From Deltaproteobacteria bacterium (GTDB taxonomy: Bacteria > Desulfobacterota > Dissulfuribacteria > Dissulfuribacterales > QOAL01), in the NCBI GenBank assembly GCA_027025395.1, contig JALVQQ010000196.1, positions 1,459 through 33,649 of the forward strand: DNA of 32,191 nucleotides. Direction: 5' to 3'. The notes below the pieces were generated by a model that saw only the letters and a list, made by a program, of their open reading frames with translations, was not told the origin of the DNA and did no database searches. The position numbers and the translations under genes are program-made. Positions 1-7,876 of this stretch are shown piece by piece; positions within the stretch are counted from its first letter, which is position 1, and every line of letters starts with the position of its first letter.

Positions 1-1
1 G

Positions 2-1483
2 GATGCGCAGGGGCTCTGTCATGAAACGGCGGGGCTTCTTGAGCTTGAGACCTCTTTTGCACAGCGAAGGTTGCATCTTGGCTATCGCAAAATCACGGCG
101 CTGGGGGATCTTGCCGGATCGTGGGATATATCCGAACACGGCAGGCTTATTACCTTTCATCTGCGCAAAGGGGTGAAATGGGAAGATGGCCATGAGTTTA
201 CCTCAAGGGATGTGCTTTTCGGGTTTAATACCATAATCTCTCCGGATACGCCCACTGCGTATGCGGGCGACTTCCTTGAAGTTGAAAAGGCCGATGCTCC
301 TGATCCCTATACTTTCCGCGTGCGCTATAAAGAACCTTTTGCCCCGGCCCTCAGCTCATGGGGAGACATTGTGGTGCTGCCGGAGCATCTGCTCAAGGGG
401 GTCAAAATAACCGAAAGCCCTCTGTCAAGAAGACCGGTTGGACTCGGGCCTTTCAGGCTGAAGGAGTGGAAGACCCAGGAAAAGATCGTTCTGGAGGATA
501 ATCCCGGTTACTTCCGGGGGCGGCCCTTCCTTGACCAGTATATAATGCGGATCATTCCCGATCCCGCCACCATGTTTCTTGAGCTGAAATCAGGGGGCCT
601 GGACTGGATGGGGCTTTCTCCCATCCAGTATGAACGCCAGACGGATACCTCTTTTTTTACGAAAAATTTTAAAAAATATAAATACCTGTCCTTTTCCTAC
701 ACCTATCTTGGATACAATCTCAGGCACCCCTTTTTCAGGGACAAACGGGTACGCCAGGCCATATCCTATGCCATTGACAAGGAGGAGATAATCAGGGGAG
801 TGCTGCTGGGTTACGGGGTCGCGGCCACCGGCCCGTACAAACCCGATGCATGGTACTATAATCCGAAAGTTAGGCGCTATCCATTCGAACCGGACCGGGC
901 CCGCCTGCTTCTGGCAGAGGCAGGATGGAGGGACAGTGATGGTGATGGATGGCTTGACCGTGATGGTGAAGTGTTCGAATTTACTGTTCTTACCAACCAG
1001 GGGAACGGCCTCCGGGACCGTACTGCCCAGATTATCCAGTACCGTCTGCGCCAGGTGGGCATTAAAGTGCATGTAAGGCCCCTTGAGTGGACGGCATTTA
1101 TTAATGATTTTATCGACAAGAGGCGGTTCGAGGCCGTGATACTGGGATGGACCCTTGGTCAGGATCCGGATATCTATGATATATGGCATTCATCAAAGAC
1201 CGCCCCGAAGCAGCTGAATTTTGTCGGCTACAGGAATCCGGAGCTTGACAGACTCCTGGTGGCAGGCCGCCGAACATTTGACCGTCAAGAAAGAAAGCGG
1301 ATATATGCAAGGGTTCAGGAGATACTGGCCGAGGACCAGCCCTATACTTTTTTGTATGTGCCCATGGCGCTGCCGGTTATACACAGGCGCTTCCGTGGCA
1401 TCGAGCCGGCCCCTGCCGGAATTTCATACAACCTGGAGCAGTGGTGGGTCCCGAAGTATGAACGGAAATATATAATGCCTTAG
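2..1483 (+). CDS. Peptide/oligopeptide ABC transporter substrate-binding protein (SBP family 5), 5'-truncated
   Basis: The reading frame is open to the left window edge and ends at TAG 1481-1483, so the N-terminus and signal peptide lie outside. About 493 residues are present. A TTG at 71 could be read as a start, but the residues before it (LLELETSFAQRR) belong to the fold, so the gene is truncated by the window. Family hallmarks are 'TFHLRKGVKWEDG' with 'FTSRDVLFGF', then 'KRVRQAISYAIDKEEII', and 'DSDGDGWLDRDG' followed by 'FTVLTNQGN', typical of DppA/OppA-like SBP_bac_5 proteins. These bind peptides or related solutes in the periplasm and deliver them to the membrane permease. Two permease genes follow after 32 and then -8 bp, an importer operon. 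Substrate specificity cannot be read from the sequence. Confidence 0.94.
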   Translation, partial: DAQGLCHETAGLLELETSFAQRRLHLGYRKITALGDLAGSWDISEHGRLITFHLRKGVKWEDGHEFTSRDVLFGFNTIISPDTPTAYAGDFLEVEKADAPDPYTFRVRYKEPFAPALSSWGDIVVLPEHLLKGVKITESPLSRRPVGLGPFRLKEWKTQEKIVLEDNPGYFRGRPFLDQYIMRIIPDPATMFLELKSGGLDWMGLSPIQYERQTDTSFFTKNFKKYKYLSFSYTYLGYNLRHPFFRDKRVRQAISYAIDKEEIIRGVLLGYGVAATGPYKPDAWYYNPKVRRYPFEPDRARLLLAEAGWRDSDGDGWLDRDGEVFEFTVLTNQGNGLRDRTAQIIQYRLRQVGIKVHVRPLEWTAFINDFIDKRRFEAVILGWTLGQDPDIYDIWHSSKTAPKQLNFVGYRNPELDRLLVAGRRTFDRQERKRIYARVQEILAEDQPYTFLYVPMALPVIHRRFRGIEPAPAGISYNLEQWWVPKYERKYIMP

Positions 1484-1515
1484 GCCTGTATCATTGTGCA
1501 TCAAATATTGGGCTT

Positions 1516-2514
1516 ATGAATATTTTTCTCTACTTTATAAAACGTCTCCTGGGTCTTGTGCCCACTTTTATCGGTATTACCCTGATTTCCTTTTTGGTCA
1601 TGCATCTGGCTCCCGGGGAGCCCATGAGTATTCAGGCGGATTTCAACCCCAAGATGACTCCTGAAATGCGCCAGCGTCTTCGGGCCCAGTATGGCCTGGA
1701 CAAGCCGCTTTATATCCAGTACCTGAAGTGGATAAAGGGGCTTGCGGCGCTTGACCTGGGGAAATCCTTTGCGCCGGACAGACGGCCTGTATGGGACAAG
1801 ATCCGGGAACGTCTCCCGGTCACCCTGCTGATAAATTTCATCTCCCTGCTTATTGTCCTTTTGATAGCCGTGCCCCTGGGAGTCAGTGCGGCTGTGCGGC
1901 AGGGCTCCATATACGATCATGTCACCACCATACTGGTTTTTATCGCGTATGCTGCGCCTGCTTTCTGGATCGCTCTTCTGCTGATGCTGTATTTTGGCGT
2001 TGAGCTTGGCTGGCTCCCGATTTCAGGGGTGCACAGTCTGATGGGCTACGAGCAGATGAGCTGGTGGCAGAAGGTCATTGACTGGTGCAAGCACCTTGTA
2101 CTGCCCGTATTTGTATCGTCAGTAGGCGGCCTGGCCGGACTGTCTCGCTATACCCGCTCTTCCATGCTTGAGGTTATGAGGCAGGATTTTATCACAACCG
2201 CCCGGGCCAAGGGAGTGCCCGAGCATGAAGTGATCTACAGGCACGCTCTCAGAAATGCCCTGTTGCCGCTTATCACCATCCTTGGCCTCTCCCTGCCAGG
2301 CATGATAGGAGGGAGCGTGATATTTGAGTCGATATTTGCCATCCCCGGGGTAGGGCAGTTGATGTGGTCAAGTGTCATGGCCAGGGACTATCCGGTGCTT
2401 ATGGGAAACCTTGTGATAGTTGCCCTTCTTACGCTACTCGGCAATCTCATGGCGGACATGGGTTACGCGGTGGCTGATCCCAGAATAAGGAGCGGTGTGC
2501 AAAGCGATGAGTAA
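1516..2514 (+). CDS. ABC transporter permease, DppB/OppB-like
   Basis: 332 residues, the usual DppB length. The N-terminus 'MNIFLYFIKRLLGLVPTFIG' is the classic DppB start: a short cytoplasmic lead into the first membrane helix, then 'SFLVMHLAPGEPM'. The inner-membrane-complex EAA loop is visible at about residues 225-250 (TTARAKGVPEHEVIYRHALR), the site that contacts the ATPase. Several hydrophobic helices precede and follow it. The gene lies 32 bp after the substrate-binding protein and overlaps the next permease by 8 bp, so the three are almost certainly one transcript. The Shine-Dalgarno is weak. The role is to form half of the inner-membrane channel for peptide import. Confidence 0.94.
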   Translation: MNIFLYFIKRLLGLVPTFIGITLISFLVMHLAPGEPMSIQADFNPKMTPEMRQRLRAQYGLDKPLYIQYLKWIKGLAALDLGKSFAPDRRPVWDKIRERLPVTLLINFISLLIVLLIAVPLGVSAAVRQGSIYDHVTTILVFIAYAAPAFWIALLLMLYFGVELGWLPISGVHSLMGYEQMSWWQKVIDWCKHLVLPVFVSSVGGLAGLSRYTRSSMLEVMRQDFITTARAKGVPEHEVIYRHALRNALLPLITILGLSLPGMIGGSVIFESIFAIPGVGQLMWSSVMARDYPVLMGNLVIVALLTLLGNLMADMGYAVADPRIRSGVQSDE

Positions 2515-3352
2515 CCACGGAGGTTTTTTCAGGACTTTCTATGCAAATCCGCTGGCAATCGCAGGCACGGTTGTTGTGGGCCTGCTCCTTTTTGTAGCTG
2601 TTGCCGCCCCGCTTATAGCGCCCTATGATCCGCAGGCAATTGATACATGGCATATCCTGGAGGCCCCTTCCGCCGCTCACTGGCTGGGTACCGATGCCCT
2701 GGGGCGGGACTGCCTTTCGCGCCTGGTTTACGGCGCGCGCATTTCACTGCTGGTCGGGTTTGTGGCTGTGGGAATCGCAACGCTCACCGGCACTCTGCTT
2801 GGTGCCGTGGCCGGATATTATGGCGGCAGGATTGACTGGCTGATAATGCGCCTTGTGGACATAATGCTATGTTTCCCGACAATTTTTCTTATTATGGCGG
2901 TTATCGCCTTTCTGCAGCCGTCAATATGGAACATAATGGCGGTAATAGGTCTTACCGGCTGGATGGGAGTGGCGCGGCTGGTCAGGGCCGAGTTCCTCAG
3001 CCTTCGCAAGAGGGACTTTGTCCTTGCCGCCAGGATTTCCGGGGCGTCAGATTTCAGGATCGCCATTTTTCATATCCTTCCCAATGCCCTTGCTCCCGTG
3101 CTGGTGTCCGCGACTCTCGGGGTTGGAGGAGCAATACTGACAGAAAGCGCGCTCAGTTTCCTGGGCATCGGCGTGCAGCCGCCTGTGCCAAGCTGGGGAA
3201 ACATGCTTACGGAGGGCAAGGATAATCTTGAGATCGCCTGGTGGCTCTCTGTCTATCCGGGGCTTGCAATACTGGTTACAGTGCTGGGGTACAATCTGCT
3301 TGGAGAGGGCTTGCGTGACGCCCTTGACCCCAGGACAAGGGGCAGAAAGTAA
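2507..3352 (+). CDS. ABC transporter permease, DppC/OppC-like
   Basis: 281 residues from ATG 2507. A GTG at 2495 is also in frame but lies only 2 nt after AAGGAG (2487-2492), too close, while the ATG lies 14 nt after it. The ATG overlaps the stop of the upstream permease (ATGAGTAA), a typical coupling arrangement. Features are the N-terminal 'NPLAIAGTVVVGLLLFVAVA' helix, the DppC-family 'HWLGTDALGRDCLSRLVYGA' motif, and the EAA loop at about residues 167-195 (FVLAARISGASDFRIAIFHI), ending with 'GEGLRDALDPR'. It pairs with the DppB-like protein. No ATPase gene (DppD/DppF type) follows; the next gene belongs to an unrelated locus, so the ATPases must be upstream of the window or elsewhere. Confidence 0.94.
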   Translation: MSNHGGFFRTFYANPLAIAGTVVVGLLLFVAVAAPLIAPYDPQAIDTWHILEAPSAAHWLGTDALGRDCLSRLVYGARISLLVGFVAVGIATLTGTLLGAVAGYYGGRIDWLIMRLVDIMLCFPTIFLIMAVIAFLQPSIWNIMAVIGLTGWMGVARLVRAEFLSLRKRDFVLAARISGASDFRIAIFHILPNALAPVLVSATLGVGGAILTESALSFLGIGVQPPVPSWGNMLTEGKDNLEIAWWLSVYPGLAILVTVLGYNLLGEGLRDALDPRTRGRK

Positions 3353-3655
3353 TTGTGGCCGGGAAATGCCGGTGATGCATCTTTACTATTTTCTGAAAAT
3401 GATTATATTATCAATATATACTCTTGATTCTCTTTTGAAATGAGGTGTCTGTCCGCAGAAGGCCCCATGGCGCTGGCGGATGCCTGAACCGCAAGAAGCA
3501 ACCTTTGCATCTTCCGCCATTGGGAATTCTCCAGGGTGCCTGGTCGTCAACAATCAATTCGGATGGCGGACCCTAATCGCATGCGCATCTGCCGGATTTG
3601 CTTATAAAATCCGTATAGCGCCCTTCCGGCGAACAGTGTCCAAAGGAGCCGCGTT
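3353..3655. other. Intergenic region between importer operon and repeat-protein locus
   Basis: 303 bp without a credible gene. It contains an AT-rich block (about 3381-3425) with a -10-like TATACT at 3417-3422 but only a poor -35 match, an inverted repeat at 3474-3519, and a good Shine-Dalgarno (AAAGGAG, 3642-3648) placed for the ATG at 3656. This is probably where transcription of the downstream exported-protein locus begins. No convincing T-tract terminator for the importer operon was seen. Confidence 0.5.
3474..3519. repeat. Inverted repeat in the leader of the large repeat-protein gene
   Basis: TGGCGGA (3474-3480) pairs perfectly with TCCGCCA (3513-3519); the adjacent TGC/GCA can extend the stem with a small bulge. 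It has no T-tract, so it is not a standard terminator. It lies about 140 bp before the ATG and could be an RNA stem in a long 5' leader or an operator. Function unknown. Confidence 0.4.
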
Positions 3656-6553
3656 ATGAAGTATTTTTATTTTTCCCGCTTTTTGGTCTTGTTGATAGCA
3701 CTTTCCGTTCTGGGGATACCCGGCATGGTAGCGGCCGGCTCTGATATAAAGGGCATGGTCCTGAATGTCCCGGCGCCAATCAAAAAAGATGTAAATGCGG
3801 CTATCGGGAAGAACAATACCGCGCGTCAAAGTTCCATATCAGCCAAAAATCTTGATATGACCGGCGTCGTGGTCAATAAAAACAATGGTAAGACCAATAT
3901 TAACTTGGCGGCCGGTGTTGGCAACAGCGCCGTGCAGGGCTCTGTCGAGGAGGGTGGCAAACTACGCGGCGCCGTGGGCAATATAAATCTGGTCAAGAAG
4001 AATTTGAATCTGGCTGCCGGAAAGGACAGCTCCGCTGTTCAGTCTTCGGTGTCGATAAGGCAGAGTAATGTAACAGGGGTTGTGGCGAATACATCCAAAG
4101 GGCAGAATCAGCTCAATGTGGCAGCTGGCAATGCAGTAGAATCTTCCCAGTCTTCAATAAAAATGGAAGGCGGCGGTGTGACCGGAGGGGTAGTAAATAC
4201 CTCCGTGGGGAAAACTCAGCTCAATGTTGGTGCGGGAAACCGGGCAAATGCACGCCAGGCTACCATTGACATGAAAGGATCACAGGTGCGAGGCGCGGTT
4301 GTCAATACTGCCGTGTCACAGAACGTACAGCTCAATATCGGCGCCGGTAACCGGGTTGAAGCCGACCAGAGTTCGGTCAACACCCGTAACGCCGACGTGG
4401 CCGGGGCCGTGGTCAATACATCGGTAACGCAAAATCAGGTCAACCTTGGGGCTGGCAACCGTGTAAATGCCGGGCAGGCCTCTGTGATTATGAAAGGCGG
4501 CAGCCTCAAGGGTGCGGTAGTCAATACAGCCGTGGGACAGAATGTAGTCAATCTTGGCGCCGGTAACAGGGTGAAGGCTGATCAGGTGACTGTCCGCATG
4601 GAAAACACCAATGTAACTGGCGCCGTAATCAATTCCGGCGGCGGTCAGAACCTTGTAAATGTAGGCGCGGGCAGCAACATAAAGGCTGAACAGATAGCTG
4701 TTTCAGCCAAGGGCAGCTCGGTTAAGGGAGCGGTGGTAAATACGGGCGCCGGGCATACCCTGGTGAATGTTGCAGCCGGCAACCGGGCTTCTGCGTCCCA
4801 GGCATCAACCAGACTTCAGGGCTCAAAAGTGACCGGTGCGGTGGTTAATACCGTAGGCGGCGTGGGGGCAGTAAACCTGGCCGCCGGTAACAGGGTTGAG
4901 GCGAGACAGGCCACGGCTGACATGAGGGGATCAAGTCTGACCGGAGCCGTGGTGAATACAGTGGGCGGAGGCGGCGCAAATCTTGCGGTGGGCAACCGTT
5001 CCGAGGCAAACCAGGCCTCGGTGATTATGAAGGGCTCGAATATAAAGGGCGCGGCAGTGAATACCGTGGCAGGCGCAGGAATCAACCTGGCTGGTGGTAA
5101 CCGCGCCGAGGCCAGTCAGGCGTCCCTGAAGATGGATAGCAGCAGCGTAAAAGGAGCCGTGGTGAATACAGTAGCCGGAGGTGGCGCCAATATTGCCGTT
5201 GGCAACAGGGTCGAGGCAGGGCAGGCCGCTGTCAAGATGAGCGGCTCATCCATAAAGGGGGTTGCAATAAATACGGTTGGCGGCTCTTCCATCAATCTGG
5301 CGGGCGGCAATCGAGCCCAGGCAAGACAGGGTGCGGTTTCCATGAAGAACAGCTCCGTTCAGGGTGCTGCCGTAAACAGCGTGCTGGGGAGTGCGGCCAA
5401 CATTGCTGCGGGCAGTCGGGTGGAAGCCAATCAGGCTTCTCTCAAGATGGAGGGAAGCAGTATCAAGGGGGCAGTGGTTAATACAGTCGCTGGAGGGGCT
5501 GTCAATGTGGCTGCGGGCAACAGGGCAAGAGCCGATCAGGCATCGGTTTCCATGAAGGGGAGCCAGCTTAATGGAGCGGCTGTCAATACGGTTGCCGGAG
5601 GCGCTGCCAACATAGCAGCAGGCAACCGGGTAGAGGCAAGCCAGGCCTCGGTCAAAATGGAATCCAGTCAGGCAAGGGGGGCGGTGGTTAATACCGTTGC
5701 CGGCGGAGCGGCTAACCTGGCTGTTGTTAATCGTTCCGAGGCCAATCAGGCCGCTGTAAAAATGAAGGGCTCCAGCCTTGATGGCGGGGCGGTAAATACC
5801 GTGGCGGGTGTTGCTGTAAACCTTGCCGCCGGTAGCCATTCCGAAGCCAATCAGGCAGCTGTGAAGATGGAAAACAGCCGGATAGGAGGAATGGCGGTGA
5901 ATACGGTTGTCGGCGGAGCCGCCAACCTTGCCGTTGGCAGCCGTTCCGAGGCGAACCAGGCATCGGTCAAGATGAAGGGAAGCCGCGTTGGCGGTGGTGT
6001 GACCAATACGGTGGGAGGTGCGGCAATAAATCTTGCAGGAGGCAGCCGTTCCGAGGCTAATCAGGCATCTTTGAAGATGGAAAACAGCACCGTAGGCGGC
6101 AGCGTGCATAATACAGTTGGCGGTGCGGCGGCAAACCTGGCGTTCGGTAGCCGGACCCAGGCGAATCAGGGCAGCGCGAAGCTTAAAAATGCCTCCGTAG
6201 GCGGCAGTATCAGCAATACGGTTGCCGGAGGGGCTGTCAACCTGGCGGTAGGCAACAGGGCAAGAGCCAACATGGGGTCAACTGTGATTGAAAACGGTTC
6301 GGTTGGCGGCAGTGTCAGCACGAGGGTTGCAGCTGCCGGGGTTGCGGTTAATGCAGCCCTGGGTTCCGGGGCAGAGGCGAATTCCGGAGCGGTAATTATT
6401 AAAAACGGTTCTTCTGTAAGTGGAAGTGTTTCCGTTACATCCGGAAGTGGCATTACAGTAAATGATATTGACAGTCCCGTGAGCTTCGGGCAAAATATAA
6501 ATGTGGCTACGGGTGGCAAGCGGTCCAATAAAAATTCGGTGGTCATGAAATAG
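3656..6553 (+). CDS. Giant secreted Asn/Gly/Ala-rich repeat protein (about 25 x 35 residues), candidate curli-like fibre subunit
   Basis: 965 residues. A signal peptide (basic N-terminus, hydrophobic core, likely cleavage near 'MVAA|GSD') is followed by about 25 imperfect repeats from residue 46 to 932 and a 33-residue cap ending 'NKNSVVMK'. The repeat consensus is roughly 'VNLAAGNRVEANQASVKM' then 'KGSSVKGAVVNTVAGGA': three beta-prone stretches separated by Gly/Asn turns, with an invariant-looking 'GNR..A.Q' block. Early repeats (1-4) are the most divergent; repeats 10-22 are close to one another. The mature chain has no Cys, Trp or Tyr and almost no Phe or Pro. The 'G-N-x(3)-A-x-Q' ladder resembles curlin repeats, but the unit is 35 residues, not about 22. 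A beta-solenoid or amyloid fold is inferred. Start supported by AAAGGAG 8 nt upstream. It is the first gene of the exported-protein locus, followed by a shorter paralogue of the same repeat type. It could also be a non-amyloid adhesin. Confidence 0.85.
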   Translation: MKYFYFSRFLVLLIALSVLGIPGMVAAGSDIKGMVLNVPAPIKKDVNAAIGKNNTARQSSISAKNLDMTGVVVNKNNGKTNINLAAGVGNSAVQGSVEEGGKLRGAVGNINLVKKNLNLAAGKDSSAVQSSVSIRQSNVTGVVANTSKGQNQLNVAAGNAVESSQSSIKMEGGGVTGGVVNTSVGKTQLNVGAGNRANARQATIDMKGSQVRGAVVNTAVSQNVQLNIGAGNRVEADQSSVNTRNADVAGAVVNTSVTQNQVNLGAGNRVNAGQASVIMKGGSLKGAVVNTAVGQNVVNLGAGNRVKADQVTVRMENTNVTGAVINSGGGQNLVNVGAGSNIKAEQIAVSAKGSSVKGAVVNTGAGHTLVNVAAGNRASASQASTRLQGSKVTGAVVNTVGGVGAVNLAAGNRVEARQATADMRGSSLTGAVVNTVGGGGANLAVGNRSEANQASVIMKGSNIKGAAVNTVAGAGINLAGGNRAEASQASLKMDSSSVKGAVVNTVAGGGANIAVGNRVEAGQAAVKMSGSSIKGVAINTVGGSSINLAGGNRAQARQGAVSMKNSSVQGAAVNSVLGSAANIAAGSRVEANQASLKMEGSSIKGAVVNTVAGGAVNVAAGNRARADQASVSMKGSQLNGAAVNTVAGGAANIAAGNRVEASQASVKMESSQARGAVVNTVAGGAANLAVVNRSEANQAAVKMKGSSLDGGAVNTVAGVAVNLAAGSHSEANQAAVKMENSRIGGMAVNTVVGGAANLAVGSRSEANQASVKMKGSRVGGGVTNTVGGAAINLAGGSRSEANQASLKMENSTVGGSVHNTVGGAAANLAFGSRTQANQGSAKLKNASVGGSISNTVAGGAVNLAVGNRARANMGSTVIENGSVGGSVSTRVAAAGVAVNAALGSGAEANSGAVIIKNGSSVSGSVSVTSGSGITVNDIDSPVSFGQNINVATGGKRSNKNSVVMK
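3791..6451 (+). repeat. Array of ~25 degenerate 105-bp coding repeats
   Basis: Residues 46-932 of the encoded protein divide into about 25 units, mostly 35 residues (34-37), each carrying an 'N.A.GNR..A.Q' core and a 'GAVVNTV' end. At DNA level the units are clearly related but diverged, unlike the near-identical repeats of the following gene, which suggests an older array held by selection on protein structure. Confidence 0.85.
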
Positions 6554-6632
6554 CGACACATCAGGATCATTTAATTTTTAAATAAGTCCGAATATTTTGA
6601 TTTTATCGCTTGGCGTAAATTTTTCTATTAGG

Positions 6633-6655
6633 TTTGCCCCTCTGAAAGGGGCAAA
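6633..6655. promoter_or_regulatory. Stem-loop between the two repeat-protein genes
   Basis: TTTGCCCCT (6633-6641) and AGGGGCAAA (6647-6655) form a perfect 9-bp stem with a 5-nt loop. No run of T follows, so it is not a textbook terminator. Lying 80 bp after the large subunit stop and 56 bp before the small subunit start, it could act as a partial terminator, an RNA-processing site or a 3'-end stabiliser, allowing different amounts of the two repeat proteins. Confidence 0.55.
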
Positions 6656-6710
6656 TATCGTGCCTTAATCAGGCAGATCCATTAACTTTTAAAAAAAGGG
6701 GGTAGTCAAG

Positions 6711-7322
6711 ATGAAGAAAGTAATTTCCATTACAACTGCACTGCTGTTTTCAGTGGCTTTGTGCTCAGTGGCCATGGCCGGTTCAACTGTTTCTGGCAAG
6801 GTGACCAACAACGCAAAGGTCAACAAGTCTGCCAATATAGTTTTTGGCAAGGGGAACAAGGCCAGAATGGGTTCGGTAGCCATCAAGAATTCCACAGTCA
6901 AGGGCAAGGTGACCAACAACGCGAAGATCAGCAAGTCAGCCAACATTGTCTTTGGCAAGGGCAATACCGCCAACATGGGTTCCACCACGATTGAAGGTTC
7001 GACAGTCAAGGGCAAGGTGACCAACAACGCGAAGATCAACAAGTCAGCCAACATTGTCTTTGGCAAGGGCAATACCGCCAACATGGGTTCGGTAGCCATC
7101 AAGAATTCCACAGTCAAGGGCAAGGTGACCAACAACGCGAAGATCAGCAAGTCAGCCAACATTGTCTTTGGCAAGGGCAATACTGCCAACATGGGTTCGG
7201 TAGCCATCAAGAATTCCACAGTCAAGGGTCAGGTGACCAACAACGCGAAGATCAGCAAGTCAGCCAACATTGTCTTTGGCAAGGGCAATACCGCAAGCAT
7301 GGGTTCAACAGAAATTGAATAG
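6711..7322 (+). CDS. Small secreted basic repeat protein (5 x 36 residues), candidate curli-like subunit
   Basis: 203 residues. Signal peptide with probable cleavage 'SVAMA|GS', then five repeats: four of 36 residues and a last one of 35. The unit runs 'STVKGKVTNNAKISKSANIV' then 'FGKGNTANMGSVAIKN'. It shares the layout of the upstream large repeat protein; repeat 24 there contains 'ARANMGSTVIENGSVGGSVS', which matches 'TANMGSTTIEGSTVKGKVT' here. The mature chain has no Cys, Trp, Tyr, His, Pro, Leu or Asp, about six Lys per repeat and hardly any acidic residues, so it is strongly basic. Each repeat has exactly one Phe and an Asn ladder. These traits fit a beta-solenoid or amyloid subunit. A purine-rich GGGGG tract lies about 10 nt before the ATG. 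Major versus minor subunit status cannot be told from sequence. Confidence 0.87.
   Translation: MKKVISITTALLFSVALCSVAMAGSTVSGKVTNNAKVNKSANIVFGKGNKARMGSVAIKNSTVKGKVTNNAKISKSANIVFGKGNTANMGSTTIEGSTVKGKVTNNAKINKSANIVFGKGNTANMGSVAIKNSTVKGKVTNNAKISKSANIVFGKGNTANMGSVAIKNSTVKGQVTNNAKISKSANIVFGKGNTASMGSTEIE
6783..7319 (+). repeat. Five near-identical 108-bp tandem direct repeats (coding)
   Basis: Unit boundaries are 6783, 6891, 6999, 7107 and 7215; the last unit is 105 bp. Long stretches such as 'GTGACCAACAACGCGAAGAT' recur with at most a base or two of difference between units 2-5; unit 1 is slightly more diverged. Such identity suggests recent copy-number change or gene conversion, and predicts repeat-number variation between strains. 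The units touch each other with no spacers, so this is not a CRISPR. Confidence 0.92.
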
Positions 7323-7346
7323 ACTGTTTGGACAGATAATATGAAA

Positions 7347-7379
7347 AGGGGGCGGTGGCCTGTTTGATGGCGGGCCCCT
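7347..7379 (+). terminator. GC-rich stem-loop after the small repeat-protein gene (possible attenuator)
   Basis: AGGGG (7347-7351) pairs with CCCCT (7375-7379); an inner GCC/GGC pair (7358-7360 with 7369-7371) extends it. It is followed by a moderately T-rich stretch (CTCTTTATCTGTTTT) rather than a clean T run. It lies 25 bp after the stop codon, in the right place for a weak terminator or mRNA 3' stabiliser. Confidence 0.4.
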
Positions 7380-7465
7380 GCCTCTTTATCTGTTTTGGGG
7401 ATTTTTTCAGATTAATACGCCTGTCTGCTTTTTGCAGCAGAACAGTTTCCCGGGGACGTGCCGAG

Positions 7466-7840
7466 ATGTTGAAATCAAAAAGTACCTTGATCTTGATAGT
7501 TATATTGCCACTCATTCTGTTTCTTTCAGGCGCTGCCGCAGCGGGGGACCTGGATGATGGGATATCGAAATATACGGACGATGGCATTGGCAAGTATGAT
7601 GAGCTTGGTAAGGATCAGCCCAATATTAAGTATGTGATTCAGAGCGCAAAATCTCAGGCAAATGTGAGGCAAAAGTCTATTGAGAGAGGTATTGAGCAGG
7701 GGGACAATTCAACCGGCAGCACCTCAGGCAGCGGGGATAATAATTTGAACAGTGTGGTCATGGGAGCCGGTAGCATAGTCAGGGGGAATATCTATATTAT
7801 TGATCAGAGCAAGGGTGACAAAACCCAGATAGCCAAATAG
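7466..7840 (+). CDS. Small secreted protein of unknown function, candidate fibre accessory or nucleator
   Basis: 124 residues from ATG 7466. The frame is open further upstream (GTG 7355), but those residues do not look like a protein start, and the ATG begins a textbook signal peptide (MLKSKSTLILIVILPLILFL, cleavage near 'AAAA|GDL'); GGGGA lies about 10 nt before it. The mature part is about 100 residues, polar and Gly/Ser/Asn-rich in the middle (NSTGSTSGSGDNN), flanked by 'QSAKSQANVRQKSIERG' and 'NLNSVVMGAGSIVRGNIYII'. The C-terminal part recalls half a repeat of the neighbouring subunits (compare 'NKNSVVMK' at the end of the large protein). No known domain recognised. By position and composition it may cap, nucleate or chaperone the fibre; this is inference. 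Confidence 0.7.
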   Translation: MLKSKSTLILIVILPLILFLSGAAAAGDLDDGISKYTDDGIGKYDELGKDQPNIKYVIQSAKSQANVRQKSIERGIEQGDNSTGSTSGSGDNNLNSVVMGAGSIVRGNIYIIDQSKGDKTQIAK

Positions 7841-7876
7841 ATAGGCAGCAGACTGATCATAATCATGGCGCATGGC

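Noticed and set aside
590-1189. Minus-strand frame opposite the substrate-binding protein gene
   Set aside because: The plus-strand frame matches a known family throughout; the minus frame has no family features.
5246-6109. Long minus-strand open frame (287 codons) opposite the large repeat gene, with others at 4816-5085 and 6166-6570
   Set aside because: Periodic coding repeats on the plus strand keep stop codons away on the other strand. The products are low-complexity mirrors, with no ribosome site or signal.
6689-7225. Minus-strand open frame (178 codons) with its own perfect protein repeats, opposite the small repeat gene
   Set aside because: The repeats are a by-product of the 108-bp DNA repeats. 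The plus-strand frame has a signal peptide and a recognisable repeat shared with its neighbour.
6783-7319. Tandem repeats considered as a CRISPR array
   Set aside because: Units are 108 bp, contiguous, without unique spacers, in frame within a gene with a signal peptide, and no cas genes are near.
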